A DNA stretch of 64,000 nt from Thalassospira sp. ER-Se-21-Dark (GCF_017922435.1 NZ_VDEZ01000002.1:124001-188000), one strand, 5' to 3'. Counted from the first letter of the stretch, positions 16,936 to 26,033 are shown. The notes: generated by a model not told the origin, from the letters alone. Numbers and translations are program-made.

Positions 16936-17003
16936 AATTGAAGTTATAAGGTGAATTTGTTACATCTGGAGTTTGATGATCTGCCTGTTGGAAGGGTGAC
17001 TTG

Positions 17004-17276
17004 ATGATTACAGCCGGACAGATGCGGGCCGCGCGGGCCCTTTTGGGGATTGACCAGAAAATGCTGGCAGAAATGTCAGGCGTCTCGGTTCCGACCATTC
17101 AGCGCATGGAAGCCAGTCAGGGCAATGTACGAGGAGTCGTAGATACCCTTTCAAAGGTGGTTGAGGCGCTTGACCGTGCAGGTATCGAGCTTATTGGCGA
17201 CCAGGTTCCGAGTATGGGGGCGGGTCGGGGTGTTCGGCTGAAGGAAGCGGAAACCCGACATTCGGGTAACGATTAG
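17004..17276 (+). CDS. Small XRE/Cro-type helix-turn-helix regulator
   Basis: 90 residues. The HTH spans ~5-60: QMRAARALLGIDQKMLAEMSGVSVPTIQRMEA, with the recognition helix SVPTIQRME. A short polar tail follows. The ATG at 17004 has AAGGG 8 nt upstream; the TTG just before it is less likely. It lies 128 nt before a SulP transporter gene in the same direction and just downstream of a 19 bp palindrome, so local control of itself and possibly the transporter is likely. Confidence 0.85.
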   Translation: MITAGQMRAARALLGIDQKMLAEMSGVSVPTIQRMEASQGNVRGVVDTLSKVVEALDRAGIELIGDQVPSMGAGRGVRLKEAETRHSGND

Positions 17277-17303
17277 CGTGCAGTCAAAAATGCCAGTTCG
17301 TGT

Positions 17304-17323
17304 AGTCGCCAAACTTGGTGACT
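17304..17323 (+). promoter_or_regulatory. Inverted repeat between XRE and sulP
   Basis: AGTCGCCAA-AC-TTGGTGACT pairs at eight of nine positions per arm. It lies 81 nt before the SulP start and 27 nt after the XRE stop. It may be an operator or an RNA hairpin. No T run follows. Confidence 0.35.
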
Positions 17324-17404
17324 GCTGATCGGTAAGAGCCAGTGTCATCCCGGCCCCGCCGGGAAACTGATGTGTGCAATCACCCAATGAGGGTGCCAAG
17401 CAAA

Positions 17405-19129
17405 ATGAAGCCAGAAAATCCAGAGAAAAGCCGGTATCCAAAACCGGATTTTGTCGAACTGTTTACACCGAAACTGATCACCGTTTTGCGTGAAGGGTAC
17501 GGTCTTGCCCAACTGCGTGCAGATGCAATTGCCGGGCTGACGGTTGCCATCGTTGCCTTGCCGTTGTCGATGGCGATTGCAATTGCATCCGGGGCGACAC
17601 CCGCACAAGGCCTTTATACCGCGATTATTGGCGGGATACTGGTCTCGCTTCTGGGCGGGAGCCGGTTTCAGATCGGGGGGCCGGCGGGCGCCTTTATTGT
17701 ACTCGTCGCCGCCACCGTTCAGGCGCACGGCATGGATGGCCTGTTGCTGGCAACGATCATGGCGGGTGGGCTTCTGGTTTTAATCGGCCTGTTCAGGCTG
17801 GGCACCTATATCAAGTTTATTCCCTATCCTGTGACGGTTGGATTTACCGCCGGAATTGCCTTCATCATCTTTGCCAGCCAGATCAAGGATCTGCTTGGAC
17901 TTGATCTTGGTGGTCCGGAGCCGGGACCGTTTCTTGAAAAGCTGCCGGTTATCTGGGCCGCCTTGCCGAGTATGGATCTTGCGACCGTGATGCTGTCCGG
18001 GTCGACTATTCTGGTGATTGTCGGGCTTAAACATCTTCGCCCGCATTGGCCAGGCATGCTGATTGCCGTGGTCGGTGCCGCGTTGATAACGGCTGTTTTT
18101 GATCTTCCGGTTGCAACGATCGGCAGTATTTACGGCGGCATTCCAAGCAGTTTTCCAATGCCGTCCTTGCCCGATATCGATTTTGCCAAGGCGCAGGCCG
18201 TCCTGCCAAACGCCATTGCCTTCGCACTTTTGGGGGCGATTGAGTCGCTGCTGTCTGCTGTGGTGGCCGATGGCATGACCGGACGTCGGCACAGATCAAA
18301 CTGCGAACTGGTAGCACAGGGCGTTGCAAACGTTGCATCGGGCCTGTTCGGGGGCATTTGCGTCACCGGCACAATCGCGCGCACAGCAACCAATGTGCGG
18401 TCCAAGGCACACGGTCCGATCGCCGGAATTTTGCACGGCGTATTTCTGTTGCTGTTCATTCTGATTGCGGCCCCCTTGGCGGGGTTCATTCCCCTGGCAT
18501 GCCTTGCCGGTCTGTTGGCAACCGTTGCCTGGAACATGATCGAAAAGCACGCCATCGTTACTTTGCTGCGATCATCGCGTGGTGATGCGGCGGTTTTGCT
18601 GACAACGTTGCTTCTGACCGTGTTTCGCGATCTGCTTGAGGCGATTGTTGTCGGGTTTGCGTTGGGATCGGTTCTGTTTATCCGGCGTATGTCACGCATG
18701 GCCGATATCGAAAGTGCCACACCTTTTGTTGCCGAAGACCGGGCGGATAATCAGGTCGTCTTGATGGCATCGGATCCTGTATCGGCCGGTGATCCCGACA
18801 TCGTTGTTTACCGAATTTCCGGCGTCTTTTTCTTTGGGGCGACGGCGGCCTTCGGATCGGTGCTGGATCGTATCGGTGATACGCGCCGTGCGCTGGTTGT
18901 TGATTTTTCAGCCGTGCCTTTTCTTGATTCGACGGCTGCCAATACGCTGGCAAGCCTCGTTCACAAAGTGCGCAGCCGGGGCGGGCTGATTGTCTTTAGT
19001 GGCACGAAACATGATATCCGGCGCGATTTGTTTGTGCACGGGATGAAGCCGCCGACAATCCATTACGAGGCGGATGTTGAGCAGGCTGTCAAATGGCTGG
19101 GCGAGAAGCTTGGCACATTGCGGGACTAA
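17405..19129 (+). CDS. SulP-family inorganic anion transporter with STAS domain
   Basis: A 574-residue inner-membrane protein. Residues ~30-425 hold the SulP transport core with about 12-14 hydrophobic segments, including IVALPLSMAIAIASG, GGPAGAFIVLVA and TGTIARTATNVRS regions typical of SulP. A cytoplasmic STAS domain follows (~455-565) with the DFSAVPFLDSTAANTL motif at the anti-sigma-antagonist-like loop. SulP members move sulfate, bicarbonate or other anions; which one cannot be read from sequence. A second SulP lies at 56096. The start was set at 17405; ATG at 17387 and GTG at 17342 remain possible. Confidence 0.88.
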   Translation: MKPENPEKSRYPKPDFVELFTPKLITVLREGYGLAQLRADAIAGLTVAIVALPLSMAIAIASGATPAQGLYTAIIGGILVSLLGGSRFQIGGPAGAFIVLVAATVQAHGMDGLLLATIMAGGLLVLIGLFRLGTYIKFIPYPVTVGFTAGIAFIIFASQIKDLLGLDLGGPEPGPFLEKLPVIWAALPSMDLATVMLSGSTILVIVGLKHLRPHWPGMLIAVVGAALITAVFDLPVATIGSIYGGIPSSFPMPSLPDIDFAKAQAVLPNAIAFALLGAIESLLSAVVADGMTGRRHRSNCELVAQGVANVASGLFGGICVTGTIARTATNVRSKAHGPIAGILHGVFLLLFILIAAPLAGFIPLACLAGLLATVAWNMIEKHAIVTLLRSSRGDAAVLLTTLLLTVFRDLLEAIVVGFALGSVLFIRRMSRMADIESATPFVAEDRADNQVVLMASDPVSAGDPDIVVYRISGVFFFGATAAFGSVLDRIGDTRRALVVDFSAVPFLDSTAANTLASLVHKVRSRGGLIVFSGTKHDIRRDLFVHGMKPPTIHYEADVEQAVKWLGEKLGTLRD

Positions 19130-19245
19130 CCGAAGTCGGGCGCAGCCAACTGGTCTTTTGTTGGCAAAACCGCATTTTGGGTTTATTCGGTATCGTTATG
19201 CCGATTTAAGCTGTGCCCAAACAGCAAGCCCCAAAAGGAAATGCC

Positions 19246-20031
19246 ATGACTGATCAGACCGGACTGAATGTCACCATTAATGATCGCGTTGCCTCCATCA
19301 CGATCTGTCAGCCGGAACGCAAGAACGCCCTGACCAAACCGATGTGGGGCGCGTTGGCGACGATTGTCCACGAATTGTCGGATGATCTTGATCTGCGTTG
19401 TGTGATTATTCGCGGTGGCGAAGGGGCTGGTTTTGGCGCAGGGGCAGACATTCATGAGTTCGTGCGTGAACGGTCCGGGTTCGAAAAGGCTCGCGATTAC
19501 GGCATGCTGCATGCCGAGGCGCTTCAGACCATTCAGAACTGCACCCATCCGGTAATTGCCGCGATTGATGGCCCGTGTATGGGGGCGTCATTCGTGCTGG
19601 CGGCAGCGTGCGACATGCGCATTGCCGCCGATAACGCAAAATTCGCCGTGCCGCCGATGAAGCTTGGTGCAACACTTGGCTATCCCGAGCTTGAAATCAT
19701 GCTTGATCTGCTGGGCGAGGCGGCTTTGTTTGAAATCCTGCTTGAAGGGCAGGTGTTTGACGTCGTCCGGGCGCGCGAGATCGGCTTTATCGCCCGCCAT
19801 GTTGCACTTGAAGTGTTTGACGAGGAAGTTGCCAAGACCGGCAAACGCATTGCCGGTGGCGCGCCGCTGACGCAGCGAGCGCACAAAAGCATGCTGAACC
19901 GCCTGCGTCAGGGCGGCTCAATTGATATGCATGAATTTGATGAAGGCTACCGCGCCTTTGAAAGTGCCGATTTCAAGGAAGGCTACACCGCGTTTCTCGA
20001 AAAACGCAAACCGGTCTTCACCGGGAAATAG
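19246..20031 (+). CDS. Enoyl-CoA hydratase/isomerase (crotonase) family protein
   Basis: 261 residues with the crotonase fold: PERKNALTKPMWGAL, the oxyanion-hole segment GAGFGAGADIHEF, and the second oxyanion region IDGPCMGASFVLAAACDMRIA. At the catalytic-acid positions of mitochondrial crotonase the pattern is PPMKLGATLGYPELE, which differs from the classic E/E pair, so hydratase activity is not assured. Start follows AAAAGGA. No CoA-pathway genes are adjacent, so the substrate is unknown. Confidence 0.82.
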   Translation: MTDQTGLNVTINDRVASITICQPERKNALTKPMWGALATIVHELSDDLDLRCVIIRGGEGAGFGAGADIHEFVRERSGFEKARDYGMLHAEALQTIQNCTHPVIAAIDGPCMGASFVLAAACDMRIAADNAKFAVPPMKLGATLGYPELEIMLDLLGEAALFEILLEGQVFDVVRAREIGFIARHVALEVFDEEVAKTGKRIAGGAPLTQRAHKSMLNRLRQGGSIDMHEFDEGYRAFESADFKEGYTAFLEKRKPVFTGK

Positions 20032-20058
20032 GCATAGAGTGCTTTGACCGTCGGTCTG

Positions 20059-20568
20059 TTAAAGTCCCAAATCCGGTGTCAACGGCACGTCGGTGATGCC
20101 GTAATCCATGCCCATCTTGTGCAATTCGCTGGTGATTTGGGAACGGTGATGGGTTTGGTGATTGAAAAATTGCACCAAAAATAGCGGGCGGGGCAGGTTG
20201 CGCGTGATGCCGTCGACACCGGTGAATTCCCGATATCCATCCTGCCAGTCACGATCGTCCGCGGCGACAAACGCCTCGATCTCGGCATCAAGGTTGCGGC
20301 GGATTTGGCGCAACTCATCAAAATCATCGGCGACCTGCGTGTGGGCATCATAGACCGGGGCGTTTCCGGTTTTCATGATGCTGAGAATACGACGGTCGAT
20401 ATGCACCAGATGATTAAGGGTGGCATTGATCGACTTAAAGAACATGCTGCGATCACGACGGCGTTCTTCGTCGCCAATCTGATCGCAAAGATCATAAAGC
20501 ACACTGTTCTGCCACGTGTTGTATTTGGCCATTACGCAGCCATAATCGTCAAATGTCATTCGGGCCAT
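20059..20568 (-). CDS. DinB-family putative metalloenzyme (paralog 1)
   Basis: 169 residues, a four-helix DinB fold. The candidate metal ligands H53 (LNHLVH) and H137/H141 (FNHQTHHRSQ, HxxxH) are all present. Family members include thiol transferases acting with glutathione, mycothiol or bacillithiol, and many of unknown role. It is strongly similar throughout to the gene at 22037 (same three His at identical positions, shared SWQD/DWQD and HRSQITSELHKMG segments). The two flank an MFS efflux gene in the same direction, suggesting a joint detoxification role (inference). Confidence 0.85.
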   Translation of the reverse strand: MARMTFDDYGCVMAKYNTWQNSVLYDLCDQIGDEERRRDRSMFFKSINATLNHLVHIDRRILSIMKTGNAPVYDAHTQVADDFDELRQIRRNLDAEIEAFVAADDRDWQDGYREFTGVDGITRNLPRPLFLVQFFNHQTHHRSQITSELHKMGMDYGITDVPLTPDLGL

Positions 20569-20620
20569 TGAGGATATCCTGAAATGAGTGGTGGCGGGGG
20601 CGGTGTGATCAGCAACTTGA

Positions 20621-21838
20621 TCAGGTGGGGGATTCTGTCTGTTTGGCGTCGGCCATAAAATGGACCATCAGATTGGCAAAAATCGCAAAGCCCAGCATCG
20701 ATACGGTCAGTGGCAACAATGTGTTGTCATGAAAATGACCGATGACGATGCCTGCAACCGCGCCGGTGGCGAACTGGATCGTCCCCAAAAGGGCCGTCGC
20801 CGTACCGCCGATATACGGGAAGTATTGCATGAAGGACGCCGTGGCATTCGGGGCCGTCAGACCGATCAGTCCGACCGAGAACATGATGAACGGCACCACC
20901 GTCCACAAGCTTGGCTCAAAGACATTTGTCGCAATGAACAAGCCGATGGTCGCGACAAGTTGAATGCCGGTACCGATTTTTAGAATCTGATGGCATTCGA
21001 GGCGTTTGAGCAACGGATTGTTGAGCCGGTTACAGATGATAATCACCGCAACATTGGCCCCGAACAGATAGGGGAAGTATGCCTGCGGCACGCCAAAGAA
21101 ATCGATATACATAAACGGGCTGTCGGTGACGAAACTGAACATCACCGCACTGGCCCCGGCATGGGTCAGCATAAAGCCAACCGCCTTGCGCGTGCGCAGG
21201 ACTTCCAGATAGGTCCACCAAACCCGGCGTACCGGGCCGGGATGGCGTCGGCGCATCAAGCTTGTTTCGGGCAGTTTCAGGTAAACGATGGCAAGCATCA
21301 GGCTGCCATAGACAATCAGCAGCACGAAGATCGATTGCCATGTTGACCAGGCCAGCAGTAACGAGCCGATGGTTGGTGCGACAAGCGGTGCAATCATCAT
21401 GATCACCGCAATCAGCGCAAACATGCGCGCGGCTTCCTTGCCTTCAAACAGATCGCGCACCGACGCACCGACAATCACAATCGAAAATCCGCCGCCAATC
21501 GCCTGGAAAAAGCGCATGACATTCAGCGAAAAGGCGCTGTCGACGGTGGTGATAATCGCGCTGGTGACGATATAGATTACCAACCCGACCAAGGCGATGG
21601 GCCGTCGACCAATCCGGTCAGACAAAGGTCCGCCGATCAGTTGTCCCAAGGCAAATCCGATCAAGAAGGTACTGACGGAAACTTCAACAGCATGGGTGGC
21701 CTCGCCAAAGTCGCGCGCCATTGCCGGGATCGCCGGCAGATAGGTATCAATGGCAAATGGTGCCGTCGCAACCAGTGCGGCAAGCAAGATGGCAAGCTTT
21801 TTCGGGTCAAGCGATGCGCTGGGCAGGGGCGTGGACAT
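20621..21838 (-). CDS. Bcr/CflA-type MFS multidrug efflux transporter
   Basis: 405 residues with 12 predicted membrane helices. The N-terminal half shows the drug/H+ antiporter signature: APFAIDTYLPAIPAMARDF in helix 1, GGPLSDRIGRRP between helices 2 and 3 (motif A), and a FFQAIGGGFSIVI motif B/C region. These are typical of Bcr/CflA (12-TMS DHA1). It would export small amphipathic drugs or metabolites. The ATG at 21838 was preferred over a TTG at 21844. It lies between two DinB paralogs, all on the minus strand. Confidence 0.9.
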   Translation of the reverse strand: MSTPLPSASLDPKKLAILLAALVATAPFAIDTYLPAIPAMARDFGEATHAVEVSVSTFLIGFALGQLIGGPLSDRIGRRPIALVGLVIYIVTSAIITTVDSAFSLNVMRFFQAIGGGFSIVIVGASVRDLFEGKEAARMFALIAVIMMIAPLVAPTIGSLLLAWSTWQSIFVLLIVYGSLMLAIVYLKLPETSLMRRRHPGPVRRVWWTYLEVLRTRKAVGFMLTHAGASAVMFSFVTDSPFMYIDFFGVPQAYFPYLFGANVAVIIICNRLNNPLLKRLECHQILKIGTGIQLVATIGLFIATNVFEPSLWTVVPFIMFSVGLIGLTAPNATASFMQYFPYIGGTATALLGTIQFATGAVAGIVIGHFHDNTLLPLTVSMLGFAIFANLMVHFMADAKQTESPT

Positions 21839-22036
21839 GCGCAATCAATTCCGTTCAGTGTTTGGCGGCGGGTCAGATTCCCCGGGCAGAGGGAACGCGT
21901 TGCGCGGAGTATGCAAGCACGCGCAGGTAAGCAAAGTGACCAAGGCGCAGCAATGTGGGGCGTCGGGTGTGATAATCCCGAGCCCTGTATTATCCATAAT
22001 ATTCAGGCTTCTGCCAGCGGTTGCTTGGATTGCTTC

Positions 22037-22549
22037 CTAGCTTATTGGCAGATCGGGCGTGTAGGGCACGTCCGTGTTGCCGTAATCAAGGCCCATCTTG
22101 TGCAGTTCGCTTGTGATCTGGGAACGATGATGGGTTTGATGATTGAACAGTTGCACCAGAAACAGCTGTCGGGGGAGTTTGCGGGTGACGCCATCGGGGA
22201 AGGGCAGTTCGCGGATTTCATCCTGCCAACTGTGATCGGTGCCTTCGACGAATTCGGTTATGTCGGCATCGACTTCGGCCCGCATGGCCTTGAGCGTTTC
22301 GAAATCGTCGGCAACGATGGTGGTCGGCTCGAACGGACCGGCTTCACCGGTGCGCAGGACGGTCAGAATGCGCAGATCAACATACAGGATGTGGTTTAGG
22401 GTATTGTGGATACAGCTAAAGAACATATTGCGATCCAACCGCCGTTCGACATCGCCAATCTGATCGCAGAGGTCAAACAGCACGCCGTTCTGCCAGCTGT
22501 TATAGGTCGCCATGCAGCGGCCATAGTCGTTGAAATTCATCTTGGACAT
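22037..22549 (-). CDS. DinB-family putative metalloenzyme (paralog 2)
   Basis: 170 residues; paralog of the gene at 20059 with the same candidate metal triad H53, H137 and H141. The helix bundle begins MNFNDYGRCMATYNSWQNGVLFDL, nearly parallel to its partner, showing duplication within this locus. The extent of divergence means the duplication is not recent. There is a 198 bp gap before the MFS gene, so it may have its own transcript. Function unknown; thiol-dependent detoxification is one option within the family. Confidence 0.85.
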   Translation of the reverse strand: MSKMNFNDYGRCMATYNSWQNGVLFDLCDQIGDVERRLDRNMFFSCIHNTLNHILYVDLRILTVLRTGEAGPFEPTTIVADDFETLKAMRAEVDADITEFVEGTDHSWQDEIRELPFPDGVTRKLPRQLFLVQLFNHQTHHRSQITSELHKMGLDYGNTDVPYTPDLPIS

Positions 22550-22655
22550 TTTGAAACCGCTCCTTCCAGAGGCGCAAACAGGCCTAGTTTTTCTTGGTTG
22601 TCATGGGTTTAACCAATACTACCGCATGTCGCGGGCCGTGGCACTGAAATACATC

Positions 22656-22685
22656 AAGGGCGGCATCCGATTGAATGCCGCCCTT
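22656..22685 (-). terminator. Terminator of the dctPQM operon
   Basis: An 11 bp perfect stem (AAGGGCGGCAT/ATGCCGCCCTT) with an 8 nt loop lies 30 nt past the dctM stop. The T run after it on the minus strand is short, so efficiency is uncertain. Confidence 0.6.
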
Positions 22686-22714
22686 GCTTTTTGTGTGTTT
22701 GCGATCAAACCCGG

Positions 22715-24124
22715 TTAGTGGGTCATGATCCGTTCCGGGCCCATCAGGGTGGTCGGAAGCCAGGTCGATATCACCGGGACATAGGTGATCAGGATCAGGA
22801 AGCCCAGCAGGATCAGAAGCCACGGGAAGGCAGCCTTCACGACCTTGAGCAACGGCATGCCGGTAATCCCGGATGTCACAAACAGGTTCAATCCGACCGG
22901 CGGCGTGATCATGCCGATTTCCATATTGACCACCATGATGATGCCCAGATGGATCGGATCAATGCCCAACTGCATGGCAATCGGGAACAGGATCGGCGCC
23001 ATGATCAGAAGGATCGCCGATGGTTCCATGAAGTTGCCGGCAATCAGCAAAACGATGTTGACAACAATCAGGAAGCCCCATGCCGGCAGGCCCCATCCAA
23101 TGATGGTTTCGGCAATGGTGTGCGGGATACGTTCAGAGGTCAGAACATGGGCAAACAGCATCGCGTTGGCGATGATGAACATCAGCATGATAGTGACTTT
23201 ACCGGCATCAAGCAGGACGTGACGGACTTCCTTGTCAAACGGGATCAGGACCAGTGCCTTGCCCATTTTCGGAAGGTTGTGCGCCATCAGGCTGCCAATG
23301 CCGGTATTGCCGTTTTCAGGCACCCACGAAAGTTCCTTGATCGGGCCCATATCACGGTAAAACAGCACGGCAACAAACATGGCATAGAACGCGGCAACTG
23401 CCGCGGCCTCGGTCGGGGTGAAGACCCCGCCATAAATGCCACCCATGATCAGCAGAACCAGCAACAGGCCACCCGATGCCGAAAACAGCGCACCGCCCCA
23501 TTCACCAAGGGTCGGGCGGGGCTGGCTTGGCAGTTTCTTGATGCGTGCAACGATATAGATCGCAATCATCAACATCAGGCCGACCATGATCCCCGGAATA
23601 ACGCCAGCAAGGAACATACGACCAACCGAAACCTCGGTCGCGGCGGCGTAAACAACCATCACGATGGATGGCGGGATCAGAATGCCAAGCGTACCGGCAT
23701 TGCAGATCACACCAGCCGCAAAGCTTTGCGGGTAACCTGCGCGCACCATACCGGCAATTACGATGGAGCCGATGGCAACGACGGTTGCCGGGCTTGAGCC
23801 CGAAACAGCCGCAAACAGCATGCAGGCCAGAACCGATGCCATGGCAAGACCACCGGGGAACCAGCCCACGGTATCAATGGCAAAGCGAATCAGACGGCGG
23901 GCAACCCCGCCGGTCGACAGGAAGGCCGATGCCAGAATGAAGTAGGGAATGGCAAGAAGGGTGTAGTGCTCCATCCCGCCAAAAAGCTTTTCTGCCAGGG
24001 TGGCAAGGCTGTCGTCGCCAAAAAGAAGGATGGTCGAAAGCGACGCAACACCCAGCGAAATGGCAATCGGTGCGCCAAGCGCCATCAAGCCAAACAGCAG
24101 GATAAACAGGAATGCGATAGTCAT
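22715..24124 (-). CDS. dctM: TRAP dicarboxylate transporter, large permease subunit
   Basis: 469 residues and about 12 hydrophobic helices. Family blocks are visible: an AIPYFILASAFLSTGGVARRL segment, GSIVIAGMVRAGYPQSFAAGV, NAGTLGILIPPSIVMVVYA and NMEIGMITPPVGLNLFV. DctM is the Na+-coupled transport subunit. An insert around residues 275-315 (long polar loop) is larger than in short DctMs. The ATG at 24124 follows GGGGGAA; upstream frame to 24313 overlaps dctQ. Third gene of a dctP-dctQ-dctM operon. Confidence 0.94.
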   Translation of the reverse strand: MTIAFLFILLFGLMALGAPIAISLGVASLSTILLFGDDSLATLAEKLFGGMEHYTLLAIPYFILASAFLSTGGVARRLIRFAIDTVGWFPGGLAMASVLACMLFAAVSGSSPATVVAIGSIVIAGMVRAGYPQSFAAGVICNAGTLGILIPPSIVMVVYAAATEVSVGRMFLAGVIPGIMVGLMLMIAIYIVARIKKLPSQPRPTLGEWGGALFSASGGLLLVLLIMGGIYGGVFTPTEAAAVAAFYAMFVAVLFYRDMGPIKELSWVPENGNTGIGSLMAHNLPKMGKALVLIPFDKEVRHVLLDAGKVTIMLMFIIANAMLFAHVLTSERIPHTIAETIIGWGLPAWGFLIVVNIVLLIAGNFMEPSAILLIMAPILFPIAMQLGIDPIHLGIIMVVNMEIGMITPPVGLNLFVTSGITGMPLLKVVKAAFPWLLILLGFLILITYVPVISTWLPTTLMGPERIMTH

Positions 24125-24146
24125 TTGAATGTTCCCCCTGTCCGGC

Positions 24147-24716
24147 TTACGACTTTGGCGTCGAAGCGGTGGCGGACTTGTCGTCCTCCACGGTGCTTGC
24201 GCCAAGCTGATCAATCGCTTCGCGCGCTTCGTCAGCCAGATTGAAGCCAACCTGTTGGCCGGTAATGATGCGCCAGCCAACCTGTGCCAGACGGAATGCC
24301 AGCAAAGCGGCACCCACCGGCATGATCAGATAGACGATCCACAGCATGATCGGGCTGTCTTCGGCTTCCATTTCAAGCATGTGGTTGAAGCTGACCAGCT
24401 CCCAGCCGCCAATAATCAGCCAGCTTGAATACAGAATGCCTGCTGCGACGACGATCAGACCGATGACGCGCTGGGCATTCTTGGGGAACAGGCGAACGAG
24501 GGCGTCCACCCCGATGTGCGACCCAACCTTGACCCCATAGGACATGCCAAACAGGATCAGCCAGGCAAAAAGAAATTCCGTGGTTTCCAAGGCCCAGGTC
24601 AGGCCGGAATTGAACACGTAACGCATGACGACGTTTACAAAGGTAAGCGACGTCATAGCGGCGAGCAGGAGGGCAATAATGCCCTCCTCCAGCCGGTTAA
24701 CGACCGTTGAGATCAT
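24147..24716 (-). CDS. dctQ: TRAP dicarboxylate transporter, small permease subunit
   Basis: 189 residues with four predicted membrane helices and the DctQ hallmarks near helix 2: VVMRYVFNSGLTWALETTEFLFAWLI, followed by GSHIGVD. The C-terminal tail (~160-189) is hydrophilic and rich in Ala, Asp and Thr. DctQ pairs with DctM in the inner membrane. The ATG at 24716 follows AAGGG. Gap to dctP is 43 nt and to dctM 22 nt, supporting co-transcription. Confidence 0.92.
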   Translation of the reverse strand: MISTVVNRLEEGIIALLLAAMTSLTFVNVVMRYVFNSGLTWALETTEFLFAWLILFGMSYGVKVGSHIGVDALVRLFPKNAQRVIGLIVVAAGILYSSWLIIGGWELVSFNHMLEMEAEDSPIMLWIVYLIMPVGAALLAFRLAQVGWRIITGQQVGFNLADEAREAIDQLGASTVEDDKSATASTPKS

Positions 24717-24759
24717 CTTGAACGGCCCTTTTCCGATGATGTTGGGAAAAAAGTACGGA

Positions 24760-25752
24760 TCAGTTGCACGCAGCAGCGGCGTCGATGATGTCCTGGCCGA
24801 TATCGCCAGAGAACTCATCCCAAACCGGTTTCATTGCAGTCTGCCATTTGGCGAATTCTTCGCCGGAAAGCTGCAGGATTTCGGTTTCGCCGGAGTCAAT
24901 AACTGCCTGACGCTGTTCTGCGGTTAGTTCCGCCGACAGGCCGTTTGCGTAATCGCTGGCTTCTTTCATCGCCTGCGCGAGGCCGTCGCGGATTTCCGGA
25001 TCCAGACCTTCCCACCACTTGGTCGAGGTAACGACCATGTAGTCAAGCAGACCGTGGTTGGATTCGGTGATGTAATCCTGAACTTCGAAGAACTTTTTGG
25101 AATAGATGTTCGACCAGGTGTTTTCCTGACCGTCAACAACGCCGGTCTGAAGGGCCGAATAGGTTTCCGAGAAGGCCATTTTCTGCGGAACCGCATCAAC
25201 AGCTTCGAACTGGGCGGCGATCACGTCAGACGACTGAATACGGAATTTCTGACCAGCAGCATCTTCCGGTGCGCGCAGCGGCTTGTTGGCCGAAAGCTGT
25301 TTCAGGCCGTTGTGCCAGTAACCAACACCGGTCAGGCCTTTGGACGACATTGCGTTCAGCAATTCCTGACCTTTTTCGCCATTCTGGAAGCAGGAAACCG
25401 CATCCATGTCCTTGAACAAGAACGGAAGATCATAGACCTGAAGTTTCTTGGTCCATTTGCCGAATTTTGCAAGCGACGGTGCACCGAACTGAACGTCACC
25501 ACGCAGGATAGCGGCAAGAACCTTGTCGTCATCAAACAGCTGCGAGTTCGGATAGATTTCGATCTGGACCTTGTCGCCAAGAATTTCTTCGGCGCGTTTT
25601 TTGAAGAAGTCGGCACCCTGGCCTTTCGGGGTGTTCGGTGCAACAACGTGCGCGAACTTGATCACTTCCTGCGCCGAGGCGGCAAAGTTGGACCCCAGAA
25701 GTGCTGCGGCAGCAACGCCAGCAGCAAGAATGCTTTTGCTGATAGGACGCAT
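24760..25752 (-). CDS. dctP: TRAP dicarboxylate periplasmic binding protein
   Basis: 330 residues. A Sec signal peptide ends near ASA-QEV (~residue 28). The mature protein starts VIKFAHVVAPNTPKGQGADFFKK, typical of DctP. The substrate arginine region (QKFRIQSS) and the QTGVVDGQENTWSNIYS block are as in DctP binding C4-dicarboxylates. Start ATG at 25752 follows AAGGGAG; the preceding TTG is not needed. The upstream region has a sigma-54 promoter and two activator palindromes, and dctBD lies just beyond, so C4-dicarboxylates (succinate, malate, fumarate) are the likely ligands. Confidence 0.95.
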   Translation of the reverse strand: MRPISKSILAAGVAAAALLGSNFAASAQEVIKFAHVVAPNTPKGQGADFFKKRAEEILGDKVQIEIYPNSQLFDDDKVLAAILRGDVQFGAPSLAKFGKWTKKLQVYDLPFLFKDMDAVSCFQNGEKGQELLNAMSSKGLTGVGYWHNGLKQLSANKPLRAPEDAAGQKFRIQSSDVIAAQFEAVDAVPQKMAFSETYSALQTGVVDGQENTWSNIYSKKFFEVQDYITESNHGLLDYMVVTSTKWWEGLDPEIRDGLAQAMKEASDYANGLSAELTAEQRQAVIDSGETEILQLSGEEFAKWQTAMKPVWDEFSGDIGQDIIDAAAACN

Positions 25753-25846
25753 CAAAACGTCTCCCTTGATGAATTAAATCTGTTTTCCCGTTAGCGCGCC
25801 ATTTTTGGCGTCGTTCTAAAACGCCGTTTGGCGCTGTGCCGTAATC

Positions 25847-25862
25847 AGCAAGCACCGGGCCA
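25847..25862 (-). promoter_or_regulatory. Sigma-54 promoter of dctPQM
   Basis: On the minus strand TGGCCCG-N4-TTGCT matches the -24/-12 consensus TGGCACG-N4-TTGCW at all but one position, with the essential GG and GC at the correct spacing. It lies about 95 nt upstream of the dctP start, with enhancer-like palindromes farther upstream. Confidence 0.75.
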
Positions 25863-25949
25863 GTTCGAAATCAGTTGGATTTATATAATTATATCAATGA
25901 AATAAGGTGGATTTCATGTTGCTGCGGCGCAACAAATTTTAGCTATTTC

Positions 25950-26000
25950 GTGCGTGAAGGCGCACACGTATTTCGCGGCAGTGTGCGGAACGCCGCACAC
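25950..26000. promoter_or_regulatory. Tandem DctD-type enhancer palindromes
   Basis: Two inverted repeats: GTGCG-N6-CGCAC at 25950-25965 and GTGTGCGG-N4-CCGCACAC at 25981-26000. Centres are 33 bp apart, about three helical turns. They lie about 100-150 bp upstream of the sigma-54 promoter, the usual distance for an NtrC-type activator. The TGTGCG/CGCACA arms resemble rhizobial DctD sites as I recall them. Confidence 0.65.
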
Positions 26001-26033
26001 GATGCCGGGCGCGGATTTGACGGGGCGAGACAA

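Noticed and set aside
19246-20031. Assignment as a beta-oxidation enoyl-CoA hydratase
   Set aside because: The fold is clear, but the classic pair of catalytic Glu was not identified and no fatty-acid genes are adjacent, so only the family name is given.
22691-23797. 368-codon plus-strand ORF
   Set aside because: Antisense of dctM; translation is very rich in His, Gln, Arg and Asp, as expected from the complement of a membrane protein gene.
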